This document shows, one piece after another, positions 44,085 through 53,394 of a stretch of DNA of 64,000 nt (position 1 is the first letter of the stretch; the number at the start of each line of letters is the position of its first letter). A model generated the notes under the pieces. That model was not told where the DNA came from and did no database searches. It was given only the letters and a program-made list of their open reading frames with translations. Source of the stretch: an uncultured Clostridia bacterium (GTDB lineage: Bacteria; Bacillota; Clostridia; Christensenellales; UBA1242); the NCBI GenBank assembly GCA_944381135.1, contig CALWJY010000013.1, positions 1 through 64,000 of the forward strand. The letters run 5' to 3'. The position numbers and the translations under genes are program-made.

Positions 44085-45377
44085 ATGGATGCGGTTGTGA
44101 TCATCAATTTTGTTGTTTCTGTGACACTTGCAGTTCTTTTTGCATATAAGTTCGTCATCGGTCTTATTGGTCTTTTCACGAAGAAAAAATTTCCAGAGGC
44201 AAAGGAAAATCACACTTTTGCGGTGCTTATTGCTGGCCGAAATGAAGAAAAAGTGATTGGAAATTTGATTGAAAGCATTGCAAATCAAAACTATGACAAA
44301 AGTTTGATCAGCGTTTTTGTGGTGGCAGACAATTGCACAGACAACACCGCCCTTGTTGCAAAACAAGCCATTGAAAAGTCCCAATTTGGCGGGTGGGGGA
44401 TTTTTGAGCGTTTCAACAAAGAATTGGTTGGAAAAGGCTATGCGCTTGACTTTCTTCTTGACAAAATCAAAACTTCCAAAGAGATTGACGAAACAAAAAT
44501 TGATGCTTTCTTAGTTTTTGATGCTGACAATCTTTTGGATGAAAATTTCATTTATGAAACAAACAAAGTCCTCGATGCAGGATATGACATTTCAACTTCA
44601 TACAGAAATTCCAAAAATTTCAACACCAACACCATCTCTGCAAATTCAGGGATGATCTTTTTGCGTGAGTGCCGTTTTATGCACACGCCAAGAGCAATTT
44701 TAAATTCAAGCACTTTCATTTCCGGTACAGGTTTCATGGTCAGCACCAAAATTCTGAACACAGAGACAGGTTGGAAATACACAACACTGACTGAGGACAT
44801 TGAATTTTCCACTTGTCAAATTGCAAAAGGAAACAAAATTACATATTGTGACGATGCAATTTTTTATGACGAGCAACCTGTCACATTTAAAGCAAGCTGG
44901 AATCAAAGAATGAGATGGCAAAAGGGGTTCTATCAATGTTTTGCCAAGTATTTTTTATTTCTCATTTCAACATTTTTCTCAAGCCATTGGTTTGCAAGTT
45001 ATGAGATGATGTTGATGATTTTTCCATTTGCTCCAATAACACTTTTCTGGTCGGTTTTCTATTACATATATATGGGCGTCAAGCATCTTTTTGCTGGCGT
45101 TGCCTTTGCAAATTCACTGTTTATGAATGTTGTGGTGGGTCTTATTGCGGGGTTAATCATTGGTTATGTTGCGCTTTTCTGCTATGGACTTTTGATTTTG
45201 ATTGTGGAAAGAAAGCGTGTGAAAACAACTTTTTGGCAAAAAATCAGATACAGCCTCACTTTCCCAATTTTCATTGCAACCTATCTTCCAATCTCAATTG
45301 TTTGCCTGTTTAAAAAGGTTAAATGGAAACAAATTCCTCACACTGATTCCAGAAAAATTGACGAGATAAACAAGTAA
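44085..45377 (+). CDS. Processive membrane glycosyltransferase, family 2
   Basis: The 430-residue protein has an N-terminal membrane helix, a GT2 catalytic domain with VVADNCTDNT, the metal-binding LVFDADNLLDE, the acceptor-site TLTEDIEF and QRMRWQKGF (QxxRW motif), and three or four C-terminal membrane helices. This layout is that of processive synthases such as cellulose- or poly-GlcNAc-type enzymes, which build and extrude a polysaccharide. The product is unknown. The gene precedes two surface lipoproteins, a putative glycoside hydrolase and a phosphoesterase, so extracellular glycan turnover is a reasonable theme for the block. Confidence 0.88.
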   Translation: MDAVVIINFVVSVTLAVLFAYKFVIGLIGLFTKKKFPEAKENHTFAVLIAGRNEEKVIGNLIESIANQNYDKSLISVFVVADNCTDNTALVAKQAIEKSQFGGWGIFERFNKELVGKGYALDFLLDKIKTSKEIDETKIDAFLVFDADNLLDENFIYETNKVLDAGYDISTSYRNSKNFNTNTISANSGMIFLRECRFMHTPRAILNSSTFISGTGFMVSTKILNTETGWKYTTLTEDIEFSTCQIAKGNKITYCDDAIFYDEQPVTFKASWNQRMRWQKGFYQCFAKYFLFLISTFFSSHWFASYEMMLMIFPFAPITLFWSVFYYIYMGVKHLFAGVAFANSLFMNVVVGLIAGLIIGYVALFCYGLLILIVERKRVKTTFWQKIRYSLTFPIFIATYLPISIVCLFKKVKWKQIPHTDSRKIDEINK

Positions 45378-45499
45378 GAGGTGAAACAAAAAGAGTGACA
45401 AGTCAGATTTGAAGACGGAAAATTTGTTTCAAAAGACAACGAAAAATAAAACATAACAGTTTGTTCATAATAAAAACAAAAGAAAAAGGAGAAAAAACT

Positions 45500-48463
45500 A
45501 TGAAATGGAAAAAGTTTTTAGGAGTTGTTGCTTGTACGGTTTTGGTTGCAAGTTTTGGACTTGTTGTGACTGCATGCGGAAAGAAAGAGGCAACCTTGCC
45601 GGAAATTGATGAGGCACAACAGTCAATTTCGATGGAGGTTTCTGCAACAAGCGACAAAATGTTGATTGACATCACTTCAAACGAAGAGGATGTTGGAAAT
45701 GCGGAAACGCAGGTGGTGGCACTGCCAGCATATGAATATCTTGTTGGCGACCAATATTCTGGACTTTCTGAAGACATCATCGACATTGCAGATGCAACCG
45801 TGGTTGGAGAATATACCCTTGGCACAAATGCAACTGTTGAGTTTGACAGGGTGGATGTAAGCGGATATGATGCAATTTATAATAAATATTACATAGTTGC
45901 GCAAGACAAAATTTTGAAAGGTCCAATTTACACAACCGACATTGAGGCAGAAGTTTCTGCAGAGCCAACTTTCAACGCACTTTCAAAGAAGGGTTTGCTT
46001 GGAGAAAGTGTTGAGGCATATGACGATTTGGGCTGTTCTTATGTGACACTCAACTTTGAAATCAATCGATTTGTTTATCCAAACGAAATTTTTGAAGATG
46101 GACAGGCAGTTGCACTTTCTCATCCAGACACCGCAATCGAATTTGTTTCAAACGGAAAAACATTCTATTTCAACCATGAAATGGTGGACTATTTTGACAG
46201 ACTTGTGTCAAGTTATTATAACTTGGGTGCAAACATAACCGCAATCATCTATGCACCAAACAATGGCGGGAATTGGGAAACTTTTCCTGAAAAATTGACC
46301 TATGCACCTTGGTCGGCACAAAACACAACATTGATGGCTCTTAACACATCAAATTCCTATGGGTTTGAATATTACATTGCAATCATTGAATTTTTGGCAG
46401 ACAGATACACACAAAACAACCTTGAAAATGGATTTATCTCCAACTTCGTGATTGGAAATGAAATTGACTATGCAAAAGATTTCAACCGAATTTCAGAGAA
46501 ACAAGTTTCTCTTGACACATATATGGAAGAATATTCTCGTCTTCTTCGTTTGGCAAACTTGGCAGGGAAGAAATATCATGAAGACATCACAGTTTCCATT
46601 CCTCTCACACAGGCATGGGCAGAAAAGGGTTATGACAACACAGATGAAATTCAACCTTATGCTCCAAAAGACATGATTGAATGGTTGAATGCAAAAACAA
46701 AACAAGAGGGAGATTATGATTGGGGACTTGCTCCACACAGCTACACCTATGGGCTTGCTTCCTCTGAAGTGCTTTTGATGGACACACTTGTTGGCAAAAC
46801 TGTTGGCATGACAGGTGATTTCAACACTTCTTCAAAAATCACTTTCTCCAACATTGAAATTTTGGATGAATATTTAAATCAAGACTATATGAAGTTTGAC
46901 GGACAGGTGAGGTCGGTTTATTTGACAGAATCTGGCGTTTCTTCAAACACTGCTGATGACGCAACAACAAGAGGCCAACAAGCAGGCTCAATTGCAGCAG
47001 TTTGGTATAAAATTTCTCAAATCGACTCCATTAAGGCATGGTTTTACTATCGTGTTCAAGATGCAGAAGGCGAAGCTGCCGCAAGTGCAAGACTTGGACT
47101 GATTGACCTTGAGGGAAACCGCAAACCTGCATATGATGTCTATAAATACATCGACACACAATATTCTCGTCGTTTTGCAGACCAATATATTGGATACATT
47201 TCATATGTTGCTCCAGACGGAACAAACAAAACCTATGGCAACGGAATTTCCTCTTACGCTGACTGTCTTGATGTTTTTGGCACAGGTTATGACTTTTCAC
47301 ATATGGACATGACAACTCCTGTCACAATTGACCCTGTTTATGAATGGGAAGATGTCATTGACCTTGGCGATGTTGCTTTTGAAAGCAAAAACTTCCTCTA
47401 TGACGGCACAGAGAAGAGCATTGCTGTCACAGGCTTGCCAGAAGGCGTCGATGTTGCATATGATGTCGAACCAACTCAAACAGAAGTTGGCTCAAAAACC
47501 ATTCTTGCAACTTTCACACAAGATGGTGAGGTTGTAGGTCACAGAGAGGCAACCATCACAGTTTCAAAACTTGCAACAAACAAAACAGTTTATGAATATG
47601 GCGAAAATGTCTATGTCACAACAACGCGCGAGGGTGAAGAGTTGACAAGTGACGCTTGGATTGGAATCTATCACAAAAATGCGGGTGTTGGCAATGTTGA
47701 CGGCGGTAAAGTTTCTGTTTATTACTATTATTTCAACAACAATTCAGACGATTTCATCCGAACGGTTTGCATCCAAGACCAAATTGACAACCAAATTGGT
47801 GGTTTGACCCCTGGTGAATATGTGATTTACTATTTTGTGACCGGCGAATATGAATATAAATATTCCATTGAAATTGAAGTGCTTCCAGCAGGCGAGGACA
47901 ATGGGTCAGCCAATCTTTCAAACATCACTTTCTCAGACAAAACAGTTGAGGGTGACGGCTCAGAACAAAGCCTTGTGATAAGTGGAGAACTTCCAGAAGG
48001 CGTGAGTGTTTCCTATGAAAACAACACTGCAACTGCAACGGGAACATATCAAGCAGTTGCAATCTTCAGCCAAAATGGTGTTGAAATTGAAAGAAGATAT
48101 GCAGTTTTGACTGTTGTTGACAGTTTGCTTATGCTTGAAAAAACAACATTCTATGTTGGTGAAACAATCAACGTGACAGCAAGTGCACCAGAAAGTTCTG
48201 CAAACGAACAATGGTGGGTTGGACTCTATCTTTCCACTGATTCCGTGGAGGAAGACACTTCAATCTATTGGTTCTATGTCAAAGATGACAACCATGTTTC
48301 TGGCGGAACTTACAACATCAAAGAGCAATCTCACAATGCCGACAGAGGCGACTATGCAGATTTGCCGGCTGGAGAATATAAAATGGTGCTTTTCAACACA
48401 TCTGGCTATTCAATTCAACAAGTGATTGATTTCGAAATTGTTGAAGCGCCAACCGAAATTTAA
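45500..48463 (+). CDS. Putative glycoside hydrolase lipoprotein (DUF5722-like) with Ig-like modules
   Basis: The start is ATG 45500 after AAAGGAG; the longer frame upstream has no site. A lipoprotein signal ends at lipobox VTAC (Cys about 28). The central part (about 150-610) resembles the DUF5722 family and shows features of clan GH-A barrels: VIGNEID with E321 as likely acid/base and YLTESG with E477 as likely nucleophile. Three beta modules follow; two of them (about 690-790 and 880-985) begin like TNKTVYEYGENVYVT and recur in the next gene. The enzyme likely cuts a polysaccharide at the cell surface; substrate unknown. Confidence 0.7.
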   Translation: MKWKKFLGVVACTVLVASFGLVVTACGKKEATLPEIDEAQQSISMEVSATSDKMLIDITSNEEDVGNAETQVVALPAYEYLVGDQYSGLSEDIIDIADATVVGEYTLGTNATVEFDRVDVSGYDAIYNKYYIVAQDKILKGPIYTTDIEAEVSAEPTFNALSKKGLLGESVEAYDDLGCSYVTLNFEINRFVYPNEIFEDGQAVALSHPDTAIEFVSNGKTFYFNHEMVDYFDRLVSSYYNLGANITAIIYAPNNGGNWETFPEKLTYAPWSAQNTTLMALNTSNSYGFEYYIAIIEFLADRYTQNNLENGFISNFVIGNEIDYAKDFNRISEKQVSLDTYMEEYSRLLRLANLAGKKYHEDITVSIPLTQAWAEKGYDNTDEIQPYAPKDMIEWLNAKTKQEGDYDWGLAPHSYTYGLASSEVLLMDTLVGKTVGMTGDFNTSSKITFSNIEILDEYLNQDYMKFDGQVRSVYLTESGVSSNTADDATTRGQQAGSIAAVWYKISQIDSIKAWFYYRVQDAEGEAAASARLGLIDLEGNRKPAYDVYKYIDTQYSRRFADQYIGYISYVAPDGTNKTYGNGISSYADCLDVFGTGYDFSHMDMTTPVTIDPVYEWEDVIDLGDVAFESKNFLYDGTEKSIAVTGLPEGVDVAYDVEPTQTEVGSKTILATFTQDGEVVGHREATITVSKLATNKTVYEYGENVYVTTTREGEELTSDAWIGIYHKNAGVGNVDGGKVSVYYYYFNNNSDDFIRTVCIQDQIDNQIGGLTPGEYVIYYFVTGEYEYKYSIEIEVLPAGEDNGSANLSNITFSDKTVEGDGSEQSLVISGELPEGVSVSYENNTATATGTYQAVAIFSQNGVEIERRYAVLTVVDSLLMLEKTTFYVGETINVTASAPESSANEQWWVGLYLSTDSVEEDTSIYWFYVKDDNHVSGGTYNIKEQSHNADRGDYADLPAGEYKMVLFNTSGYSIQQVIDFEIVEAPTEI

Positions 48464-48515
48464 AATTGTTGTTCATGATTTTATCTTGATTGAATTATAA
48501 AAGAAGAAGTGAAAA

Positions 48516-50141
48516 ATGAGTAAAGTTAGAAATTTGTCTTGTTTGATTTTGGTCTTACTTTTGCTTTTCGTCTCAGTTCCATTTGGTTGCGGTAAGAAAA
48601 CAACAGAAAATCCAGAATTTCAAGTTGCCACAAACAAAGCGGAATATTGTTTAAACGAAGAAATTTATGTCACTGCAAGCGGGCTTGACAATTTTTGGGT
48701 GGGGGTCTATCGAGCGTCGGATGATGTGCAAACCCGTGAACCAATCAGATTTCGCCACTTCAATGAAAATGGCTATCTTTCAGGTGAGACCTATTCAGTG
48801 CAAAAAAGTTATGTTGCCACAGAAAGACCTTTTCAAAATTTTCCACAAGGAAATTATAAGGTGATTTTGTTTGATCAAAACGGCGAACAGAAAAGTTCTT
48901 GCAATTTCGCAATCACAACGGAGGAATTGGACATTCCAGAAGCGCCAACTTCAATTTTATATTCCATTGATGATTCAACCTCTGGACTTGCAAATGGAGA
49001 AGTGACAATTGAATTTGCGTCTGGTTTTCAGGCAACAGATGTGGTTTTCTATTGGGCAAATGAGGACGGTATTTTGGAGGAATATACAAGTCTTGCGCCT
49101 TTCAAAATTGTTTCCAACCCAATGGTTTTTGAAATGTATGAAAATACAATCATTCCTGCAGAGGCAACCAAACTTGTGGCATATGGGCTTAATGATGTTG
49201 GCATGAGTGAAGATTGTGCAGAGTTCATTCTTCCAACCGGCTGTCAATTTCAAGTGTCAAGTGAAGTTTTGTCAGAGTTTCAAGTTGTCAGCGACATCCA
49301 TATTGCTGTTGCAGATTCGCATCTGGCGGCATCAAATTCCAAAGAAATCAACTCTCAGCATTTGCTTGACATGTGCAACGACATTGTTGAAGTCAGTCCA
49401 AACAGTGATGCACTCATCATTGCTGGCGACATTGCAAATTCAGGGAAGGAATATGAATGGCAAGAGGCTTTGAGACTTCTTTCCTCAGTCAACGGATTGC
49501 CAGAAATCTATTTCTCTTTGGGCAATCACGATTTGTATGACGGAAATGGAATGGGGAACTATCAAACTCAAGTTGGCTATTTCAAAACCTATGCAAATGT
49601 TGATTCTGTATATTATGAAAAAGAGATTGACGGGTTCCACCACATCTTCCTCGGAAGTGAAAGCAGTGTCAGCAGTGTGGATGCAGATTTAAGCGATGCG
49701 CAATTGGAGTTTTTGGATGAAAGATTAAGTGCAATCATATCTGCCGAGCCTGGCAAACCTGTGTTTGTTTATCTGCACCAATCTTTGTATGACACCATTG
49801 CCGGCAGTTTTGAGGGGCAAGGCTGGGACGGAGTGATTCAGGATGCCCAACTTAGGGCAATTTTGAAAAAGTATTCCGAAGTTTGCATGTTCAACGGACA
49901 CAGCCATTGGGACATGAACACAAGAGGTTCGATGTATGTTGCCGACGAGGAACTTCCAAACATCTTCAACACCGCTTCAGTTGCATATTTGTGGACAAGT
50001 TACCACATCCCAACAGGAGAATATTTGGAAGGCTCGCAAGGATATTATGTCTATGTTTATGCGGACAAAGTTGTTGTTTTGGGACGAGATTTTGTCAGCA
50101 ATCAATGGATTCCAAGTGCTTGTTTCGTGGCAACAATATAA
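48516..50141 (+). CDS. Calcineurin-like metallophosphoesterase lipoprotein
   Basis: The 541-residue protein has a lipoprotein signal (lipobox PFGC), an N-terminal Ig-like module (about 35-135) homologous to those at the end of the preceding gene, a second beta module, and a metallophosphoesterase domain (about 250-541) with the metal-binding series VVSDIHIA, IAGDIANS, LGNHDLYD, LHQS and FNGHSHWD. All metal ligands are present. It should hydrolyse a phosphomono- or diester outside the membrane, perhaps on a phosphorylated glycan or teichoic acid. It lies 52 bases after the hydrolase gene and is probably co-transcribed. Confidence 0.88.
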   Translation: MSKVRNLSCLILVLLLLFVSVPFGCGKKTTENPEFQVATNKAEYCLNEEIYVTASGLDNFWVGVYRASDDVQTREPIRFRHFNENGYLSGETYSVQKSYVATERPFQNFPQGNYKVILFDQNGEQKSSCNFAITTEELDIPEAPTSILYSIDDSTSGLANGEVTIEFASGFQATDVVFYWANEDGILEEYTSLAPFKIVSNPMVFEMYENTIIPAEATKLVAYGLNDVGMSEDCAEFILPTGCQFQVSSEVLSEFQVVSDIHIAVADSHLAASNSKEINSQHLLDMCNDIVEVSPNSDALIIAGDIANSGKEYEWQEALRLLSSVNGLPEIYFSLGNHDLYDGNGMGNYQTQVGYFKTYANVDSVYYEKEIDGFHHIFLGSESSVSSVDADLSDAQLEFLDERLSAIISAEPGKPVFVYLHQSLYDTIAGSFEGQGWDGVIQDAQLRAILKKYSEVCMFNGHSHWDMNTRGSMYVADEELPNIFNTASVAYLWTSYHIPTGEYLEGSQGYYVYVYADKVVVLGRDFVSNQWIPSACFVATI

Positions 50142-50226
50142 ATTGGAGTTGAAGAACATCAAAAAATTGTTTTTCGTCGTCGATTAACAACAATTTATTT
50201 CCCAATTTTGCAACAAAAAAAATAGG

Positions 50227-50252
50227 ACACAGAGCGATTGCTCTGTGTTTTT
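50227..50252 (+). terminator. Intrinsic terminator of the lipoprotein operon
   Basis: ACACAGAGC-GATT-GCTCTGTGT followed by five T. Confidence 0.92.
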
Positions 50253-50392
50253 CGTCTCAATCGTTTAATTTTGACATTCAAAATAAACCAATTTTTTTTC
50301 TGTTTTTATATTTGAAATCAATTCAGAATAAAAGAAGTGCGAATAGTTAAAAATATGAAAATAAGCGCACAAATAAATTCATTATAAAAAGG

Positions 50393-50419
50393 TTTAAAAT
50401 AAAAAGCGTCATTGACGCT
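50393..50419 (-). terminator. tRNA-Leu terminator
   Basis: On the minus strand AGCGTC-AAT-GACGCT followed by TTTTATTTT, four bases past the tRNA CCA end. Confidence 0.85.
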
Positions 50420-50422
50420 GTC

Positions 50423-50508
50423 TGGTGCGGATGGAGAGGGTCGAACTCTCACAGTGTTGCCACCACAGGTACCTGAAACCTGCGCGTCTGCCATTCCGCC
50501 ACATCCGC
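50423..50508 (-). tRNA. tRNA-Leu (CAG)
   Basis: Class II tRNA with long variable arm; acceptor GCGGATG/CATCCGC, anticodon loop TTCAGGT (anticodon CAG), encoded CCA. Confidence 0.95.
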
Positions 50509-50573
50509 ATATATTAAGTTTTTGTTGTTCCATGGCGGAATGGCAAATGTTTTCTGTTTAAAAACTTTTGTTT

Positions 50574-50656
50574 GCGCAGGTTTTGAAACCTACGCGTCTG
50601 CCACTGACACCCTTAAACAATGATGTTTTAAGGGAACCCGTCTCGCCACATCCGCA
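50574..50656 (-). pseudogene. Truncated tRNA-Leu(CAA)-like remnant with a hairpin insertion in the D-loop
   Basis: Reading the minus strand from 50656, the acceptor 5' strand and D-stem match tRNA-Leu exactly. A 40-base insertion (50604-50643) replaces three D-loop bases, then the D-arm end and anticodon arm follow, with loop TTCAAAA (anticodon CAA). The sequence stops matching after the anticodon stem. The insertion is a hairpin, CCCTTAAACA-N4-TGTTTTAAGGG, with outer GAC/GTC. It is not a functional tRNA. Confidence 0.75.
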
Positions 50657-50872
50657 TTTTTCAACATGACGTTGAGTGATTGAATTGTGGTTGTTCTATG
50701 ATTTAAGCAAAAATTTTTTAAGCAACATTTCAATCTGTCAACTCAAACATTTTAGCGTATTTTTCTTTTTTTGTCAATAAAAACCCCACTGATTTATGCT
50801 TTTTGTTGATTTATTCTTATTTTTGTGATAAACTTATTATGAATTTGAATTTGGTTGAAATTAGGAGAAAGC

Positions 50873-51667
50873 ATGAATTTTGAGCATTACACTGAAATTT
50901 CTGAGATTTCTGGAAGAAACAGGCGTAAATTGAATGAGTTGGTGGAAGATTGCGGAATTATTTATGACAAATCTTTGCCAGATTTGATTGATTCGACTGA
51001 AGACAAATCGGTGATTTGTGCTTTTGAAGACGATGAAATTTGTGGTTTTGCAACTTTGGAAGCGGATGATTTTTGCATAACTATTGACGAACTTTATGTT
51101 GATTCTGTCCACAGAAAACATGGCGTTGGAAAGGCACTTATGGAGCAAGCGAAAGAATATGCGAAACAGAAAGGCATTCCAAAACTTGAACTTGCGGTTG
51201 GCATTGACAATTTGAAAGCAAGACATCTCTATGAAAAGTTGGGTTTTGTTTATGCCCGTCAAAACAGAAACAAGGTTGTGATGAGAAGCTTTGCTGATGA
51301 AAAGGTTATGCAGACGGCACAGGTGCTTTTTGAAATGAGCAAAAACATAGCCTCTCAAACAGATATGGACATTGGAAAAAATAAAACAGGAATTGACAAA
51401 AATAAATTTGAAAAAATTGATTTAAACCTTTTGGCTCACACAAATCAACTGCTTTCAGATTGTGAAGCAAATCCAGAAATTGACATCATAAAAAAAATCC
51501 AAACAGGGCATGTGAGTGAAGATGAAAAGAAAAGTTTTTCAGATGTGTTTTCATTGGAAGAATCTTTGAGAAAGCAGGTTGCGCTGAGTGCTGAGGCCTT
51601 TGAGTGTTTGGAAAGACAAGACGAAGTTTGCAAAAACATTGAAAATTTTGGCGCAACGGTCTTGTGA
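50873..51667 (+). CDS. GNAT-family N-acetyltransferase with helical C-terminal extension
   Basis: The start is ATG 50873 after TTAGGAG. Residues about 1-145 are a GNAT fold: ITIDELYVDSVHRKHGVGKALM is the acetyl-CoA-binding motif A (partly shown by RKHGVGKALM) followed by KLELAVGIDNLKARHLYEKLGF, motif B. GNAT enzymes move an acetyl group to an amine of a small molecule or protein. The last 115 residues are helical and charged, do not match the fold, and may add a partner-binding domain. It lies 51 bases before the rRNA methyltransferase gene, so the two could be co-transcribed. Confidence 0.85.
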   Translation: MNFEHYTEISEISGRNRRKLNELVEDCGIIYDKSLPDLIDSTEDKSVICAFEDDEICGFATLEADDFCITIDELYVDSVHRKHGVGKALMEQAKEYAKQKGIPKLELAVGIDNLKARHLYEKLGFVYARQNRNKVVMRSFADEKVMQTAQVLFEMSKNIASQTDMDIGKNKTGIDKNKFEKIDLNLLAHTNQLLSDCEANPEIDIIKKIQTGHVSEDEKKSFSDVFSLEESLRKQVALSAEAFECLERQDEVCKNIENFGATVL

Positions 51668-51718
51668 TTGAGATCTTAAAAAACAAGGTAAAAAAAAGAA
51701 AAATCGAAAAGAAAAAAT

Positions 51719-53026
51719 ATGAGAAAAGAAGAAAACAAATCAAGCAAAGAGTGTGTGGACATCTTTGATGTTTCATATGAGGGTGCAGGTGTCGGCAAAA
51801 TTGGCGGACAGATTGTTTTTGTGCCTAAAACTTTGCCAGAAGAGCAAGTTGAAGTTGAAATTGTCAAAAGAAGCAAATCTTTTCTGAATGGCAGACTTTT
51901 GGGCGTGAAAGTCTCAAATCAACTCCGGATAGAACCAAAATGTCCATATTTTGAAATGTGTGGAGGTTGTGATTTTCAGCACTGCGACAGAGAATATGAA
52001 CTTTTTCTTAAGCAAAAAATCTTAAAGTCAGAACTTGCAAAAGTTGGTTTTTGTGGGGATGCCAAAATGAATGTGGCTCCACAGCGTTATGCCTACCGCA
52101 ACAAAGTTAAGTTTGAAATTAAAGACGGAAAATTGGGGTATTTCAAGCCCAAAAGTCACGTCTTTTTTGAAGTGAAATTTTGTCCAATTGCATGTGAAGA
52201 AATCAATCAGATAATTCCAAAAATTGAGCAATTTTTGACTGAAAATCGATTGAAATTTTTGAAGAACGTTTACATAAAGAAAGTTGATGGAAACATTGCA
52301 ATTTGCTTTCTTTTTGACAAAAACGCAGAAAAGATGCAAAAAAATGTCAAAAATTTGTCAATTTTGGATGATTTTTTCGTATTTTTTGCCTATGGTGATG
52401 TTTTGGAAAGCAACAAAACAAAAGTTGAGACGCTTAAAACAAGAAAAAGTGGAAGCACAAAACTGAGTCAAAATGTTTATGGGATGAATGTCTCAGTGGA
52501 TGTTTCGGCGTTCAACCAAGTCAACGACGGCGTGGCAAAACTTCTTTATGACTTTGTTGTGGAAGAGACAAAAGGTTTGAGAGTTGTGAATGCTTATTCT
52601 GGGCAAGGGCTTTTGAGCGCGCTCATCTGTCAAAATGCAAAATTTGTGTATGGAATTGAAGTACAAAGGTCGGCGCACGAGTCTGCTGAAGATTTGCGAA
52701 AAGAGTTGTGGAAAGATGAATTTCGCATGGAAAACATCTGTGGGCTTGTGGAAGAGGAACTTTCAAAAATTGTGTTGAGAGACAAGATTGACTGCATTGT
52801 GCTTGACCCGGCGCGTGAGGGGTGCAAAAGAGAGGTGCTTGAGGTGATTTTGCACTCCGGAATTGACAAAACAATTTATATTTCCTGCAATTTCTCGACC
52901 CTGACGAGAGACTTGAGGTTTTTGACACCAAATTTTGACATTGTTTCAGTGCAAATTTTCGATATGTTTCCTTGCACAGCGAACCTTGAAACAGTTGTGG
53001 TTTTAAGACAAAAGAAAGAGATTTGA
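51719..53026 (+). CDS. 23S rRNA (uracil-5-)-methyltransferase, RlmCD/RumA family
   Basis: The 435-residue protein has an N-terminal TRAM domain (about 12-65), an Fe-S cluster motif with cysteines in CPYFEMCGGCDFQHC and a further FCPIAC, and a C-terminal methyltransferase domain. That domain has VNAYSGQGLLSA for SAM, VLDPAREGCKREV, and the catalytic cysteine in ISCNFSTLTRD. The family methylates C5 of uridines in 23S rRNA or tRNA. Which uridine cannot be told from sequence. A terminator overlaps the stop codon region. Confidence 0.93.
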   Translation: MRKEENKSSKECVDIFDVSYEGAGVGKIGGQIVFVPKTLPEEQVEVEIVKRSKSFLNGRLLGVKVSNQLRIEPKCPYFEMCGGCDFQHCDREYELFLKQKILKSELAKVGFCGDAKMNVAPQRYAYRNKVKFEIKDGKLGYFKPKSHVFFEVKFCPIACEEINQIIPKIEQFLTENRLKFLKNVYIKKVDGNIAICFLFDKNAEKMQKNVKNLSILDDFFVFFAYGDVLESNKTKVETLKTRKSGSTKLSQNVYGMNVSVDVSAFNQVNDGVAKLLYDFVVEETKGLRVVNAYSGQGLLSALICQNAKFVYGIEVQRSAHESAEDLRKELWKDEFRMENICGLVEEELSKIVLRDKIDCIVLDPAREGCKREVLEVILHSGIDKTIYISCNFSTLTRDLRFLTPNFDIVSVQIFDMFPCTANLETVVVLRQKKEI

Positions 53027-53056
53027 GAGGATGTTTTGAGCCTTCTCAAATTTTTT
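53021..53056 (+). terminator. Intrinsic terminator
   Basis: ATTTGAGA-N15-TCTCAAAT followed by six T; the left arm includes the stop codon of the methyltransferase gene. Confidence 0.85.
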
Positions 53057-53136
53057 ATTTTGCCATTTGGTTTTAAACAAATTTTGCTGTCATAAAATGA
53101 TTTTATAAATATTTAAAAATATTTAACTATTTTTTG

Positions 53137-53165
53137 TTGACATGTTTTTGGGTTTGTGATATGAT
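53137..53165 (+). promoter_or_regulatory. Promoter of the giant-protein operon
   Basis: TTGACA (53137-53142) and TATGAT (53160-53165), spacer 17. The transcript would carry an untranslated leader of about 220 bases (53172-53394) in which I saw no clear riboswitch or terminator. Confidence 0.75.
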
Positions 53166-53394
53166 TATATCATCCAATTTGAGCTTGTTTTTTGCGAAGA
53201 TGTGGCATGCGTGGAAAATAAAGGCAAATTGAGCGCCATTTTTGGAACTTTATTTTCAAAAATTGACGAAAAACAAAGATGAAAATTAAAAATTTAGCAA
53301 CAAATTTTTTATTTTGTCAAGATTTTTGGCAAATGTGAAGTGATATTTTTGAAACAAACTTAAAAAACTATTTTATTTAAAATTGGAGTTGTCT

